From: an uncultured Parabacteroides sp.
GTDB lineage: Bacteria; Bacteroidota; Bacteroidia; Bacteroidales; Tannerellaceae
Assembly (NCBI GenBank): GCA_937890135.1
Contig: CALBYC010000011.1
Span: forward strand, 1-8,187
Length of the DNA: 8,187 nucleotides
Reading direction: 5' to 3'
Every line of letters starts with the position of its first letter. The first letter of the stretch is position 1. Shown in pieces: positions 1 to 6,650 of this stretch. The notes below the pieces were generated by a model. It had not been told where the DNA came from. It saw nothing but the letters and a program-made list of their open reading frames with translations, and ran no database searches. Made by a program: the position numbers and the translations under genes.

Positions 1-111
1 CTTCTTGTATTTAACACTTTCGTTTCAGCAAAGAAATAGCAAAAATTGTACATATATTCCATTCGGCTCTCTTTTTTTATCACTTTTAACGACCAAGCAA
101 TTTATTTCCAC

Positions 112-144
112 GGTACTTAACAGTACTCTGCATCACAAAGTACC
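112..144. repeat. Triple GTAC-box dyad, possible operator
   Basis: A perfect 7-bp inverted repeat, GGTACTT at 112-118 and AAGTACC at 138-144, encloses a third box, AGTACT, at 122-127, so GTAC occurs at 113, 123 and 140. Read on the minus strand the inner pair has the form GTACTTTG...CAGAGTAC with a central ATGCA. I recall similar AGTACTTTG/GTACT dyads in front of PadR-type regulator operons of Bacteroidetes, but this is a recollection and cannot be tested here. No gene follows on the plus strand, so if it is an operator it would serve a leftward gene starting at or beyond the window edge. Confidence 0.35.
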
Positions 145-171
145 TTTTTAACACTCTTCGTTCGGACATTT

Positions 172-190
172 TGCGTCATGGACTGACGCA
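172..190. repeat. Perfect 7-bp stem-loop
   Basis: TGCGTCA (172-178) and TGACGCA (184-190) are exact reverse complements separated by a 5-nt loop. No T-run follows directly on either strand, so it is not a standard intrinsic terminator. It lies at the boundary between the AT-rich and GC-rich parts of the left intergenic region. Function unknown. Confidence 0.4.
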
Positions 191-317
191 GGTGTCACCC
201 TTTTCTGACTTTTTTTCCATTTCCCGGAAGAAGAGTCGGGGACGGAAGGGGGAATCAGATGCGGGGATTCGGGAAAAAGGACGCACCCGTTTCCGCAATT
301 CATGCCGGTCATTTGGC

Positions 318-337
318 AAAAAGGATGCGGCCTTTTT
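318..337 (-). terminator. Candidate terminator downstream of amtB
   Basis: AAAAAGG (318-324) and CCTTTTT (331-337) form a perfect 7-bp inverted repeat with a 6-nt loop, so a T-run lies in the 3' arm on either strand. It is about 190 bp beyond the amtB stop, with two other dyads (409-423 and 367-398) in between, so the transcript may end earlier. The same sequence unit recurs in the hairpin at the end of the DMT gene (3436-3478), which supports a gene-end role. A partial copy, AAAAAGGACGC, lies at 274-284. Confidence 0.4.
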
Positions 338-525
338 CTCGTCCCCCCGTACCTGTCCTCTGGCTGCATGCCCATTTCCGGCACAAGTGCCCGGCATGAG
401 ACACGCAAGCGGACTTCATCCGCGATTCAGGCAATCCTTGCAACAAGAATATCCGTCACATGCGCGAAAAAGAGAGAGATAAGCATTTAAGAGGAGAAGC
501 ACCATAGGACAAATGAAATGATATT

Positions 526-1782
526 TCAACGGTTATAAGCACTCTCGCCATGCTCGTAGATGTCCAGCCCTTCTTCTTCCACCCGCTTGTCCACTCGCAG
601 TCCAACCCAAGCGTCCACCAGTTTGAACAGGAAGAATGTCACAACGGCACTATACGCTATCGTGATCAGCGTCGTCTCGACTTGTACCCAGAGCTGATGC
701 CAATCGCCGTACAATGCGCCTTGCACTCCGCCCTCGCCCGTCACAAACCGGGTAGCGAACACTCCCGTCAGGATAGAGCCAACCACACCGCCTACGCCAT
801 GAACGCCAAAAGCGTCCAAAGCGTCGTCATACTTGAATCTCGGCTTGACGAAAGCAACCATGCAAAAGCAGATGACGGGAGTGACAAGGCCTATGGCGAA
901 AGCTCCCAACAAATCGGCAGTCCCGGCAGCGGGGGTGATGGCTACCAAACCTGCCACTGCACCCGTGCAAGCACCGACCGTTGTCGGTTTTTTGTTGCAT
1001 ATCCAATCAATGGCCATCCAAGTGATGGCCGCAGTCGCCGTCGCAACGTGCGTCACCAGGAAAGCATTGGCGGCCAGTCCGTCTGCCGCCAATCCGCTCC
1101 CGGCATTAAACCCGAACCATCCCAACCATAAAAAGCAAGTACCCAAGAACACGAACATGATGTTATGAGGCATGATAGGATGCCCCGTGCGGTAATCGTC
1201 CCTTTTCCCCAGCAAGATTGCCATAACCAGCGCAGAAATGCCGGCATTGACATGCACGACCGTTCCACCCGCAAAATCTATGGCTCCCATTGCTTGCAAG
1301 AAGCCGCCGCCCCACACCCAATGCGCCATCGGGAAATATGCGATAATCTCCCAAAGCACTATGAACAAAATGAAACCCGAGAATTTGATCCGCTCGGCAA
1401 ACGCACCCAATATCAAAGCCGGCGTAATGACTGCGAACATGCATTGGAAAATGACAAAGGCCAATTCCGGGATATGCTGGCTTGTGATCGTATCTAACGT
1501 TATCCCATGCAGGAACGCTTTGCCGAAGCCTCCCACGAAACGTCCCAACGGACTGCCCGATTCTGCAAGGCTCGTATCAAAAGCCCAGCTATAGCCAAAG
1601 GCAACCCACAATATGCTCACGACACTGACCAAAAAAAGCGTCTGCATGACGACGCTCAACACATTCTTGCGGCGCACCAAGCCCCCGTAAAACAATGCAA
1701 TGCCCGGTATGCTCATCAACAATACCAACATCGAAGATATCAAAACCCATGCGGTGTTCCCGCTATCTATATAGTTATCCAT
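526..1782 (-). CDS. amtB: Ammonium transporter AmtB
   Basis: Amt/Rh-family channel of the inner membrane that conducts ammonium (as NH3 after deprotonation) into the cell. The 418-residue product is normal for the mature family. Diagnostic residues are visible: the twin pore histidines H177 (in GGTVVHVNAG) and H328 (in DAFGVHGVGG), D169 in the preceding DFAGG motif, the Phe-gate equivalents F116 and F225 (GWFGFNAGS), and W157 in VWGGG. The C-terminal tail (GLDIYEHGESAYNR) matches the conserved cytoplasmic segment that contacts P-II. Family knowledge predicts 11 membrane helices and a trimer. The start is fixed by an in-frame TAA (1795-1797) four codons upstream and an AGGA-like element just before ATG. 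Unlike E. coli AmtB there is no room for a cleavable signal peptide; the protein begins at the mature equivalent. It follows glnK by 31 bp and is surely co-transcribed with it. Confidence 0.97.
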   Translation of the reverse strand: MDNYIDSGNTAWVLISSMLVLLMSIPGIALFYGGLVRRKNVLSVVMQTLFLVSVVSILWVAFGYSWAFDTSLAESGSPLGRFVGGFGKAFLHGITLDTITSQHIPELAFVIFQCMFAVITPALILGAFAERIKFSGFILFIVLWEIIAYFPMAHWVWGGGFLQAMGAIDFAGGTVVHVNAGISALVMAILLGKRDDYRTGHPIMPHNIMFVFLGTCFLWLGWFGFNAGSGLAADGLAANAFLVTHVATATAAITWMAIDWICNKKPTTVGACTGAVAGLVAITPAAGTADLLGAFAIGLVTPVICFCMVAFVKPRFKYDDALDAFGVHGVGGVVGSILTGVFATRFVTGEGGVQGALYGDWHQLWVQVETTLITIAYSAVVTFFLFKLVDAWVGLRVDKRVEEEGLDIYEHGESAYNR

Positions 1783-1813
1783 GTTCCTTTTCTTTTAATG
1801 ATTCATCAATTAT

Positions 1814-2170
1814 TTATTTTTCCTGCTCAGCATTGTACAGCGCAATATCGCCCCTTTCCTCGGTGCGAATCCGGATGGCATCTTCAATCGGGATGATGAA
1901 TATCCTCCCGTCACCTATTTCACCGGTCTTCGCAGCTTTCAAAATAGCTTGGACTGTTTTCTCGACATTTTTGTCCCTTACCACGATTGAAACCAAGATG
2001 CGTTCAATGGAACTGGTATCATAAATAACCCCCCGGTATATCCGGGCTTCCCTCGACTTGCCGATTCCTCGCACATCGTAGTATGAAAACCATTCGATGT
2101 CGGCATCCAACAATGCCTCTTTCACATCCTCGAATTTACTTCGACGGATAATCGCTTCAATTTTCTTCAT
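1814..2170 (-). CDS. glnK: P-II nitrogen regulatory protein (GlnK/GlnB)
   Basis: Small trimeric signalling protein that senses ATP/ADP and 2-oxoglutarate and, when paired with amtB, usually plugs the ammonium channel when nitrogen is sufficient. The 118-residue product shows the family signature: an N-terminal MKKIEAIIR strand, a T-loop region at about 36-54, the TGEIGDGRIF B-loop at 82-91, and the RIRT C-loop at 100-103. It ends about six residues beyond the usual 112. Compared with E. coli GlnB from memory, the T-loop is one residue shorter before the conserved YRG (45-47). The Gln39 position reads Ser39 (alignment uncertain), Lys58 becomes Arg57 and Lys90 becomes Arg89. A tyrosine (Tyr50) remains at the position equivalent to the uridylylated Tyr51. 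First gene of the glnK-amtB operon. Naming it glnK rather than glnB rests on the amtB linkage. Confidence 0.93.
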   Translation of the reverse strand: MKKIEAIIRRSKFEDVKEALLDADIEWFSYYDVRGIGKSREARIYRGVIYDTSSIERILVSIVVRDKNVEKTVQAILKAAKTGEIGDGRIFIIPIEDAIRIRTEERGDIALYNAEQEK

Positions 2171-2204
2171 GTTCGTTTCTAATATAATCGTTACACATCG
2201 AGCG

Positions 2205-2212
2205 CAAAGATA
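2205..2212 (-). promoter_or_regulatory. Bacteroidetes -7 box of glnK-amtB
   Basis: On the minus strand this reads TATCTTTG, an exact match to the TAnnTTTG -7 element used by the primary sigma factor of Bacteroidetes. It lies 34 bp before the glnK start, leaving a leader of roughly 30 nt. The upstream -33 element is weak: the nearest TTG-like bases are about 22-23 bp away (2235-2239) rather than the usual 19-21. That could mean an activator helps, which would fit nitrogen control, but this is inference. The remaining AT-rich sequence between here and the DMT promoter contains the dyad CATCA-AA-TGATG (2296-2307). Confidence 0.6.
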
Positions 2213-2406
2213 AACAATATGACATAACTATCCTACAATAATAATCAAAAACATACTTATTATTTTATACAACTTGCAAATTGGATACAAACAAACATCA
2301 AATGATGCCAATTAGTAACAACTATGTTTTTAATTGATTGTGATTGTAACTCCGATGCCGCGCCATGGTGTTTTTTTAGCGAGGGGAAAAGGTTGGGGCA
2401 GACAGA

Positions 2407-2438
2407 ATTGACCGACTGCTGAAAAATCCTTACTTTTG
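2407..2438 (+). promoter_or_regulatory. Bacteroidetes promoter of the DMT transporter gene
   Basis: ATTG (2407-2410) is followed after exactly 20 bp by TACTTTTG (2431-2438). This fits the Bacteroidetes TTTG / TAnnTTTG promoter with one mismatch in the -33 box and ideal spacing. Transcription would start near 2444, leaving a leader of about 20 nt before the ATG at 2464. No Shine-Dalgarno is visible, as is common in this phylum. Confidence 0.7.
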
Positions 2439-2463
2439 CAATCGTTATTTTTTAATCAAAGAA

Positions 2464-3393
2464 ATGGAAAAGATAAATTGGCAAGGCCACGCTTCGATGT
2501 TCGGAGCGAACGCGATGTGGGGACTGATGTCCCCGATTTCTAAGTTCATCATGTTAGGAGGGGCTATCACTCCGATTGTCATCACCGACCTCCGCATCTG
2601 CGGGGCCATGGTCCTCTTCTGGATCGCCTCTTTCTTCCAAAAGCCGGAACATGTAAGCCACAAAGACATGGCAAGGCTGTTCGGCGCATCCTTGCTGGCC
2701 ATCATCCTGAACCAGGGATGTTTCCTGTTCGGGATAAACCTCAGTTCCCCGAGCGATGCCTCCATCATCACCACCAGCATGCCGCTATGGGCAATGTTAT
2801 TGGCAGCCATCTTCTTGAAAGAGCCTATCACAGGGAAGAAAGTGCTTGGCATTGCTTCGGGAGCCTTCGGGGCGATATTGCTGATCACGGGCAACATCGA
2901 CTCCATGACCGGGCCAGGCGGGGTGACTGCCATCTTGGGGGATTTGCTGGTCCTGTTCGCCCAGTTCTGTTATGCGTCTTACATAGTATTGTATAAAGAC
3001 TTCGTCAGCAAGTATTCATTGTTCACCATCATGAAGTGGATGTTCACGTATGCCTTCATCTGCAGCATCCCATTCACCGCGAGAGACCTCGTGCAGACCG
3101 ACTGGGCTTCCCTTGGCTTCATGGAGGTGGCAGGCATCGCTTTCATCGTGGTCGGGGCGACTTTCATCAGCTATATCTTGGTTGTCGTCGGACAAAAGAA
3201 CCTCCGCCCGACCGTGGCAGGCATGTATAATTATATCCAGCCCATCGTTTCCTGCATCGTGGCCATCAGCTGGGGCATCGACACATTCAGCCTGGCCAAA
3301 GGGATTGCCATCCTGTTCATCTTCGGGGGCGTTTACCTGGTATCAACCAGCCGAAGCCGGAATGAAATGGAAATGTATGAAGATGCCGCATAA
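2464..3393 (+). CDS. EamA-family (DMT superfamily) transporter
   Basis: Inner-membrane protein of 309 residues with the layout of the drug/metabolite transporter superfamily: two tandem EamA repeats, roughly residues 10-142 and 155-295, expected to give ten membrane helices. Repeat 1 starts at the FGANAMWGLMSPISKF segment (13-28) and ends with the conserved helix and FLKEPIT motif (117-123). Repeat 2 contains the matching YNYIQP segment (255-260) and the final GGVYLV helix (288-293). Proteins of this type export or import small metabolites such as amino acids or nucleosides; nothing in the sequence fixes the substrate. The start is supported by the promoter 26 bp upstream and immediate entry into the first conserved helix. 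It stands alone, divergent from glnK-amtB and convergent with ppx, so neighbours give no hint of function. The tail after the last helix is short and charged. Confidence 0.93.
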   Translation: MEKINWQGHASMFGANAMWGLMSPISKFIMLGGAITPIVITDLRICGAMVLFWIASFFQKPEHVSHKDMARLFGASLLAIILNQGCFLFGINLSSPSDASIITTSMPLWAMLLAAIFLKEPITGKKVLGIASGAFGAILLITGNIDSMTGPGGVTAILGDLLVLFAQFCYASYIVLYKDFVSKYSLFTIMKWMFTYAFICSIPFTARDLVQTDWASLGFMEVAGIAFIVVGATFISYILVVVGQKNLRPTVAGMYNYIQPIVSCIVAISWGIDTFSLAKGIAILFIFGGVYLVSTSRSRNEMEMYEDAA

Positions 3394-3435
3394 AGGGATG
3401 CCCACAGGGGAGATTACAGCTCCCGACGAATTGCC

Positions 3436-3478
3436 CGAAAGGATACGACCTTTTTTGAAAAAAGTCGCATCCTTTTCG
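3436..3478. terminator. Long hairpin, likely bidirectional terminator between DMT gene and ppx
   Basis: The 5' arm (3436-3456) and 3' arm (3458-3478) pair almost completely: AAAGGAT opposite ATCCTTT, one A/C mismatch, CGAC opposite GTCG with one bulged C, then T6 opposite A6. The stem has about 17 pairs with a T-rich top. It sits 43 bp after the DMT stop and 62 bp beyond the leftward ppx stop, so it can end both converging transcripts. The same AAAAGGATGCG unit occurs near the end of amtB (318-337). Confidence 0.65.
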
Positions 3479-3486
3479 CGAAAAGG
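3471..3486. repeat. 16-bp perfect palindrome
   Basis: CCTTTTCGCGAAAAGG is its own exact reverse complement. Its left half is also the 3' arm of the neighbouring terminator hairpin, so in RNA the two structures exclude each other. For the leftward ppx transcript the palindrome comes first. As DNA it could bind a dimeric protein; as RNA it would make a short stem with a CG-rich top. Confidence 0.6.
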
Positions 3487-3495
3487 TAGTAACCG

Positions 3496-3530
3496 CTGCC
3501 TGAAGTCCTCCCGGGGACGGCTTGAAGCAG
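3496..3530. repeat. Imperfect dyad just after ppx
   Basis: CTGC (3496-3499) pairs with GCAG (3527-3530), followed inward by partly matching TGAAG/CTTGA segments and GTCC/GGAC around a CCCGG-rich loop. The stem is interrupted by mismatches and bulges. It begins only 10 bp beyond the ppx stop on the leftward transcript, so it could protect the mRNA 3' end or add to termination. There is no following T-run. Confidence 0.35.
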
Positions 3531-3539
3531 AGCCTGGCA

Positions 3540-4424
3540 TCAAAGGGACAAATTGCGATAGATGCCGTCTACTATGGAATCGGCAAGCGATATGTTGGGC
3601 ACTATTATGCTCTCGCACTTCAACGATTGGGCCACAAGCATGAAAATCTCGGCGGCGGGGATGATGACATCGGCGCGGTCGTCCTTCAGGTGGAATTTTT
3701 CCATGCGTTCCTCGATGGACAACGGGGCGAGCGAGGCATAAAGGCTCTTCAAGGAAGAAACCGGCAAACAACGCGAATTGCCTTTTATCTTGGCCAGCTT
3801 GAAAAGGCGGTTTATGTTGCCGCCCGACCCTATGATCTTCGTACCGGGGAACTCCTCGGCATACTTCTCAAGGATACGGCACATGGCATTGCGTTCCTCC
3901 GGCGTGACCGCACCGGCAAGCATGCGCAGCGTCCCCACGTTGAACGAGTGGCTTTCGGCAAGCACTCCGTCATGGAGGAGCGAAATCTCGGTAGAGCCAC
4001 CGCCCACGTCGACATAAGCGAAATTGCCCACACGGCTCTCGGTGTTCTCCACGAGGTTGTTGCACAAAAGCTGCGCCTCCTCCGAACCGGGGATAATCTC
4101 AAGGCGTATGCCCGTCTCTTTTTCTATGCGGCGCATGATCTTCTTCCCATTGCCGGCATCGCGCATGGCAGAGGTGGCGCAAGCGCGGAAATGCTCCACC
4201 TTGTACAGGAGCATGAACTGACGGAACCCTTTCAACATGTGCATCATCATGTGCTGGCGCTCCTTGGATACCTTGCCGAGGGCGAAAACATCCTTGCCAA
4301 GCCGCAAAGGGATGCGAAGGAAAAGCAATTTTTTGATGCGCAACGCCGACGGGGCGTTGTCGTCAAAACTTTTTATAAGTAGTCTGGCTCCGTTGGAGCC
4401 GATATCTATGGCTGCTATGTTCAT
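3540..4424 (-). CDS. ppx: Short Ppx/GppA-type exopolyphosphatase
   Basis: Member of the Ppx/GppA phosphatase family (actin-like ASKHA fold), which removes terminal phosphate from polyphosphate or from pppGpp. Motifs in order: phosphate-1 loop AAIDIGSNGARLLI (4-17), TSAMRDAGNG (84-93), PGSEEA (112-117) holding the expected catalytic glutamate (E115 or E116), phosphate-2 loop DVGGGSTE (139-146), and the nucleotide-site GSGGNINRL segment (199-207). At 294 residues it is the short form: it has both ASKHA halves but lacks the C-terminal HD-like domain that makes E. coli Ppx and GppA about 500 residues. Its ATG overlaps the ppk1 stop codon as ATGA (4421-4424), so translation is very likely coupled, and the linkage favours polyphosphate as substrate. 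A (p)ppGpp-hydrolysing role cannot be excluded from sequence. Confidence 0.9.
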   Translation of the reverse strand: MNIAAIDIGSNGARLLIKSFDDNAPSALRIKKLLFLRIPLRLGKDVFALGKVSKERQHMMMHMLKGFRQFMLLYKVEHFRACATSAMRDAGNGKKIMRRIEKETGIRLEIIPGSEEAQLLCNNLVENTESRVGNFAYVDVGGGSTEISLLHDGVLAESHSFNVGTLRMLAGAVTPEERNAMCRILEKYAEEFPGTKIIGSGGNINRLFKLAKIKGNSRCLPVSSLKSLYASLAPLSIEERMEKFHLKDDRADVIIPAAEIFMLVAQSLKCESIIVPNISLADSIVDGIYRNLSL

Positions 4425-6520
4425 ATTTCTTTCGAATCATCTGACTGCTTTGTTGCCTCCTCCAGAGTACAACTGGCATTTATATATTGTTTGTACAATT
4501 CTTCCTGCGACCGGAAAGGCTTATCCCCCTCCTCGACAGGTTGTATCTCGTTTGTTCCACGTCCGTCCACGATACGCCCGTTCGTCGTGTCGCACAGGCC
4601 GAAGTCCACGGTTCGCAAAAGATCTTTTTTCATGTCTTCGTCATAAACAGGCGAAATGACTTCGATGCGGCTGACAAGGTTACGCGGCATCCAGTCGGCA
4701 GAGCCGATGAAATAGCGGGGTTTCCCATTGTTGCAGAATATGAATATGCGGGAATGCTCGAGGTATCGATCGATTATGCCGACGACACGGATGTTGTCGC
4801 TCACCCCTTCGACACCCGGCACGAGCGAGCAGTTGCCCCGCACGAGGGCCTCGATGCGTACCCCCGCCTTCGAAGCGGCGTACATCTTGTTGACGATGTC
4901 GTGGTCGGTGATATGGTTTATCTTTAACTTCACCCAAGCCGCACGTCCCTCCTGCGCATTCTTTATTTCCGTGTCGAAGAGTCGCAAGACGCGCGCCTTC
5001 ATGGAATTGGGAGAAACGAGCAGCTCCCTGAACCGCATCGGAGCGAACGGACGCTCGATGAAGTCGAACACCTTCGCCACCTCCGCCACGATGCCCTTAC
5101 GGGCAGTCATCATCAGATAATCGGTGTAGACACGGGCGTTGCCTTCATGGAAGTTGCCAGTTCCGACACAAGCAATGTCGCCCCTCGTGGACTTTATGTA
5201 AAGCAACTTGGAATGAACCTTCAAACCCTCAACCCCGAAGATGACATTTATCCCCTCTTCCTGCATACGCTTGCTCCACTTGATGTTGCTCTCCTCGTCG
5301 AACCGTGCCAGCAGCTCCACGACCGCTGTCACCTTCTTTCCATTTCGAGCGGCACAGATGAGAGCCTTGACGACCTTCGAATCTTTCGCAAGGCGGTAGA
5401 GAGTGGTCTTAATCTCCTTCACACTCGGTCGCAAAGCAGCCTCGCGCAACAAGCGGATGTAAGCGTTGAACGAATGGTAAGGCACATGGATGAAGCAATC
5501 CTTGCGACGTATCTGGTCGAGCAAGGACTCCTCGCTGAGGAACACAGGCTTCATGACAGGCTGCCAACGCTCATATTTCAGTCCGACAAGCCCACAGTCC
5601 GGAAACGACATCAAGTCGCGGTGATTCTGGTAACGTCCACCGGCAAGCAAAGTGTCAAGCTCACGCACGTTCAAGCGTTCAAACACCTTCTTCTGCATGT
5701 CATGCGGCATATTCCGGTCATAGATTACGCGGATAGGCTCACCACGTTTGCGCGAGCTCACGCCTAAGGCAATCTTTTCCATGGCCCCGTAATCGGCATC
5801 GTTGTCCATTTCCATCTCAGCATCTTTGGTGAATTTGAACGAGTAAGCTTCATATTCCGACGGCTTTGTACCGATGAAGATGAGAGGAAGGCAAAAACGG
5901 ACAACATCGTCAAGATACATGATATTCTCAAAACCATCCGACGGCGGAAGCTTGATGAAACGGCCAAACGAACGGTCGGGCACTTTTATGACGGCATATT
6001 TCACCTTATGGTCTTCACTTTTATGGGTCTTCTTCACCACGAGGTAAATGCGGTTATCCTCGAGCGTGTTGAATTCATCTATGGCAGATAGCCAAATCGG
6101 ATTCGTGGCACCGTTAAGCTGGTCGTAATAAAGATGTTTCAAAAACAACTTCTGCTCATCGTTGAGCTGGGTTTCCTTGATAAGTCTAATGTGGTGTTTC
6201 TCAAGCTCGGAGAACACCGTATCGATGGCCTCGCTGTATTCCTTGGCATACTGCTCATTGAGATGGTTTATGGTCTTGAGTGTCTTGCGGACTATCTTAC
6301 GATCGCGTTCGCTTAGGTTCTCGTTGTCTCCAAGGTGATTCAGCGATGCAACACGCACACGGAAAAACTCGTCGAGATTATTACTGTATATGCCAAGGAA
6401 CGAAAGACGTTCCAAAAGCGGCACTTGAGGTTTCTCAGCTTCCTGCAGAATACGATGGTTAAAATACATCCAACTCACGTCGCGTTCCACGTACATGTTT
6501 TCTTTTCCCGGTTTTGCCAT
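4421..6520 (-). CDS. ppk1: Polyphosphate kinase 1
   Basis: Makes inorganic polyphosphate reversibly from the gamma-phosphate of ATP. The 699-residue product has the family's four-domain layout and length: N-terminal domain (about 10-115, starting YVERDVSWMYFNHRIL), head domain (about 120-320), and two phospholipase-D-like catalytic domains (about 325-505 and 510-690). H436 in LKVHSKLL is the expected phospho-histidine (E. coli H435). H458 lies in TGNFHEGNA, and R376 (TTLYRLA) and R406 (ARFDEE) match the phosphate/Mg-binding arginines. H589 in LEHSRIF fits the second conserved histidine (E. coli H592). The loop before R406 reads VELLARFDEE, where many homologues have Lys for the second Leu. 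A hydrophilic tail of about 45 residues follows the last domain. The ATG at 6520 fits the family N-terminus. The gene overlaps ppx by 4 bp and is the first gene of the operon. Confidence 0.97.
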   Translation of the reverse strand: MAKPGKENMYVERDVSWMYFNHRILQEAEKPQVPLLERLSFLGIYSNNLDEFFRVRVASLNHLGDNENLSERDRKIVRKTLKTINHLNEQYAKEYSEAIDTVFSELEKHHIRLIKETQLNDEQKLFLKHLYYDQLNGATNPIWLSAIDEFNTLEDNRIYLVVKKTHKSEDHKVKYAVIKVPDRSFGRFIKLPPSDGFENIMYLDDVVRFCLPLIFIGTKPSEYEAYSFKFTKDAEMEMDNDADYGAMEKIALGVSSRKRGEPIRVIYDRNMPHDMQKKVFERLNVRELDTLLAGGRYQNHRDLMSFPDCGLVGLKYERWQPVMKPVFLSEESLLDQIRRKDCFIHVPYHSFNAYIRLLREAALRPSVKEIKTTLYRLAKDSKVVKALICAARNGKKVTAVVELLARFDEESNIKWSKRMQEEGINVIFGVEGLKVHSKLLYIKSTRGDIACVGTGNFHEGNARVYTDYLMMTARKGIVAEVAKVFDFIERPFAPMRFRELLVSPNSMKARVLRLFDTEIKNAQEGRAAWVKLKINHITDHDIVNKMYAASKAGVRIEALVRGNCSLVPGVEGVSDNIRVVGIIDRYLEHSRIFIFCNNGKPRYFIGSADWMPRNLVSRIEVISPVYDEDMKKDLLRTVDFGLCDTTNGRIVDGRGTNEIQPVEEGDKPFRSQEELYKQYINASCTLEEATKQSDDSKEI

Positions 6521-6574
6521 GATTGAAAATATATAAACGGTTATTTTATGGCATTATTATTAGAATTATGGGAC

Positions 6575-6586
6575 ATGCAGCTGCAT
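6575..6586. repeat. 12-bp perfect palindrome in the ppk1 leader
   Basis: ATGCAGCTGCAT is self-complementary. It lies 55-66 bp upstream of the ppk1 start codon, downstream of the proposed promoter, where a dimeric regulator could bind. The exact symmetry may also be chance. Confidence 0.4.
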
Positions 6587-6650
6587 CAAAACACAGCTAT
6601 AACACAACGATTGCGCTCTATTTTGCTCAATCGCAACGTTTTTCCCTCAA

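Larger units (their letters stand above)
1..525. other. Intergenic region without a convincing gene
   Basis: No reading frame here resembles a protein I recognise; the frames open in the GC-rich part lie in several frames at once and look like chance. The left part (1-170) is AT-rich and holds a GTAC-box dyad. The right part (about 172-430) is GC-rich and unusually full of short inverted repeats: 172-178 with 184-190 (TGCGTCA/TGACGCA), 252-256 with 266-270, 318-324 with 331-337, 367-372 with 393-398, and 409-413 with 419-423. The region lies downstream of leftward amtB, so part of it is probably the 3' untranslated region and terminator of that operon. On the minus strand a frame opens at ATG 62-60 and stays open to the edge (20 codons, no recognisable motif). 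It could be the start of a leftward gene outside the window but is not supported by itself. Confidence 0.6.

Noticed and set aside
1..62. Minus-strand frame from ATG at 62-60, open to the window edge
   Set aside because: Only 20 codons are visible and they resemble nothing I know. It could be a real gene start, but there is not enough sequence to support a feature.
171..482. A 103-codon plus-strand frame, and two minus-strand frames over the same bases, in the left intergenic region
   Set aside because: They overlap in several frames, show no recognisable domain, are rich in Arg, Ser and Pro as expected from chance frames in GC-rich DNA, and coincide with a cluster of inverted repeats.
2350..2400. 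NcoI-like CCATGG dyad followed by a T-run as a terminator upstream of the DMT gene
   Set aside because: The symmetric core is only 6 bp with no room for a loop, and it lies between divergent promoters where no transcript needs to end.
3522..4382. 286-codon plus-strand frame opposite ppx
   Set aside because: It is the antisense shadow of ppx, whose catalytic motifs are clear on the minus strand.
5147..5767. 206-codon plus-strand frame opposite ppk1
   Set aside because: Antisense shadow of a well-conserved ppk1 coding sequence with all catalytic residues.
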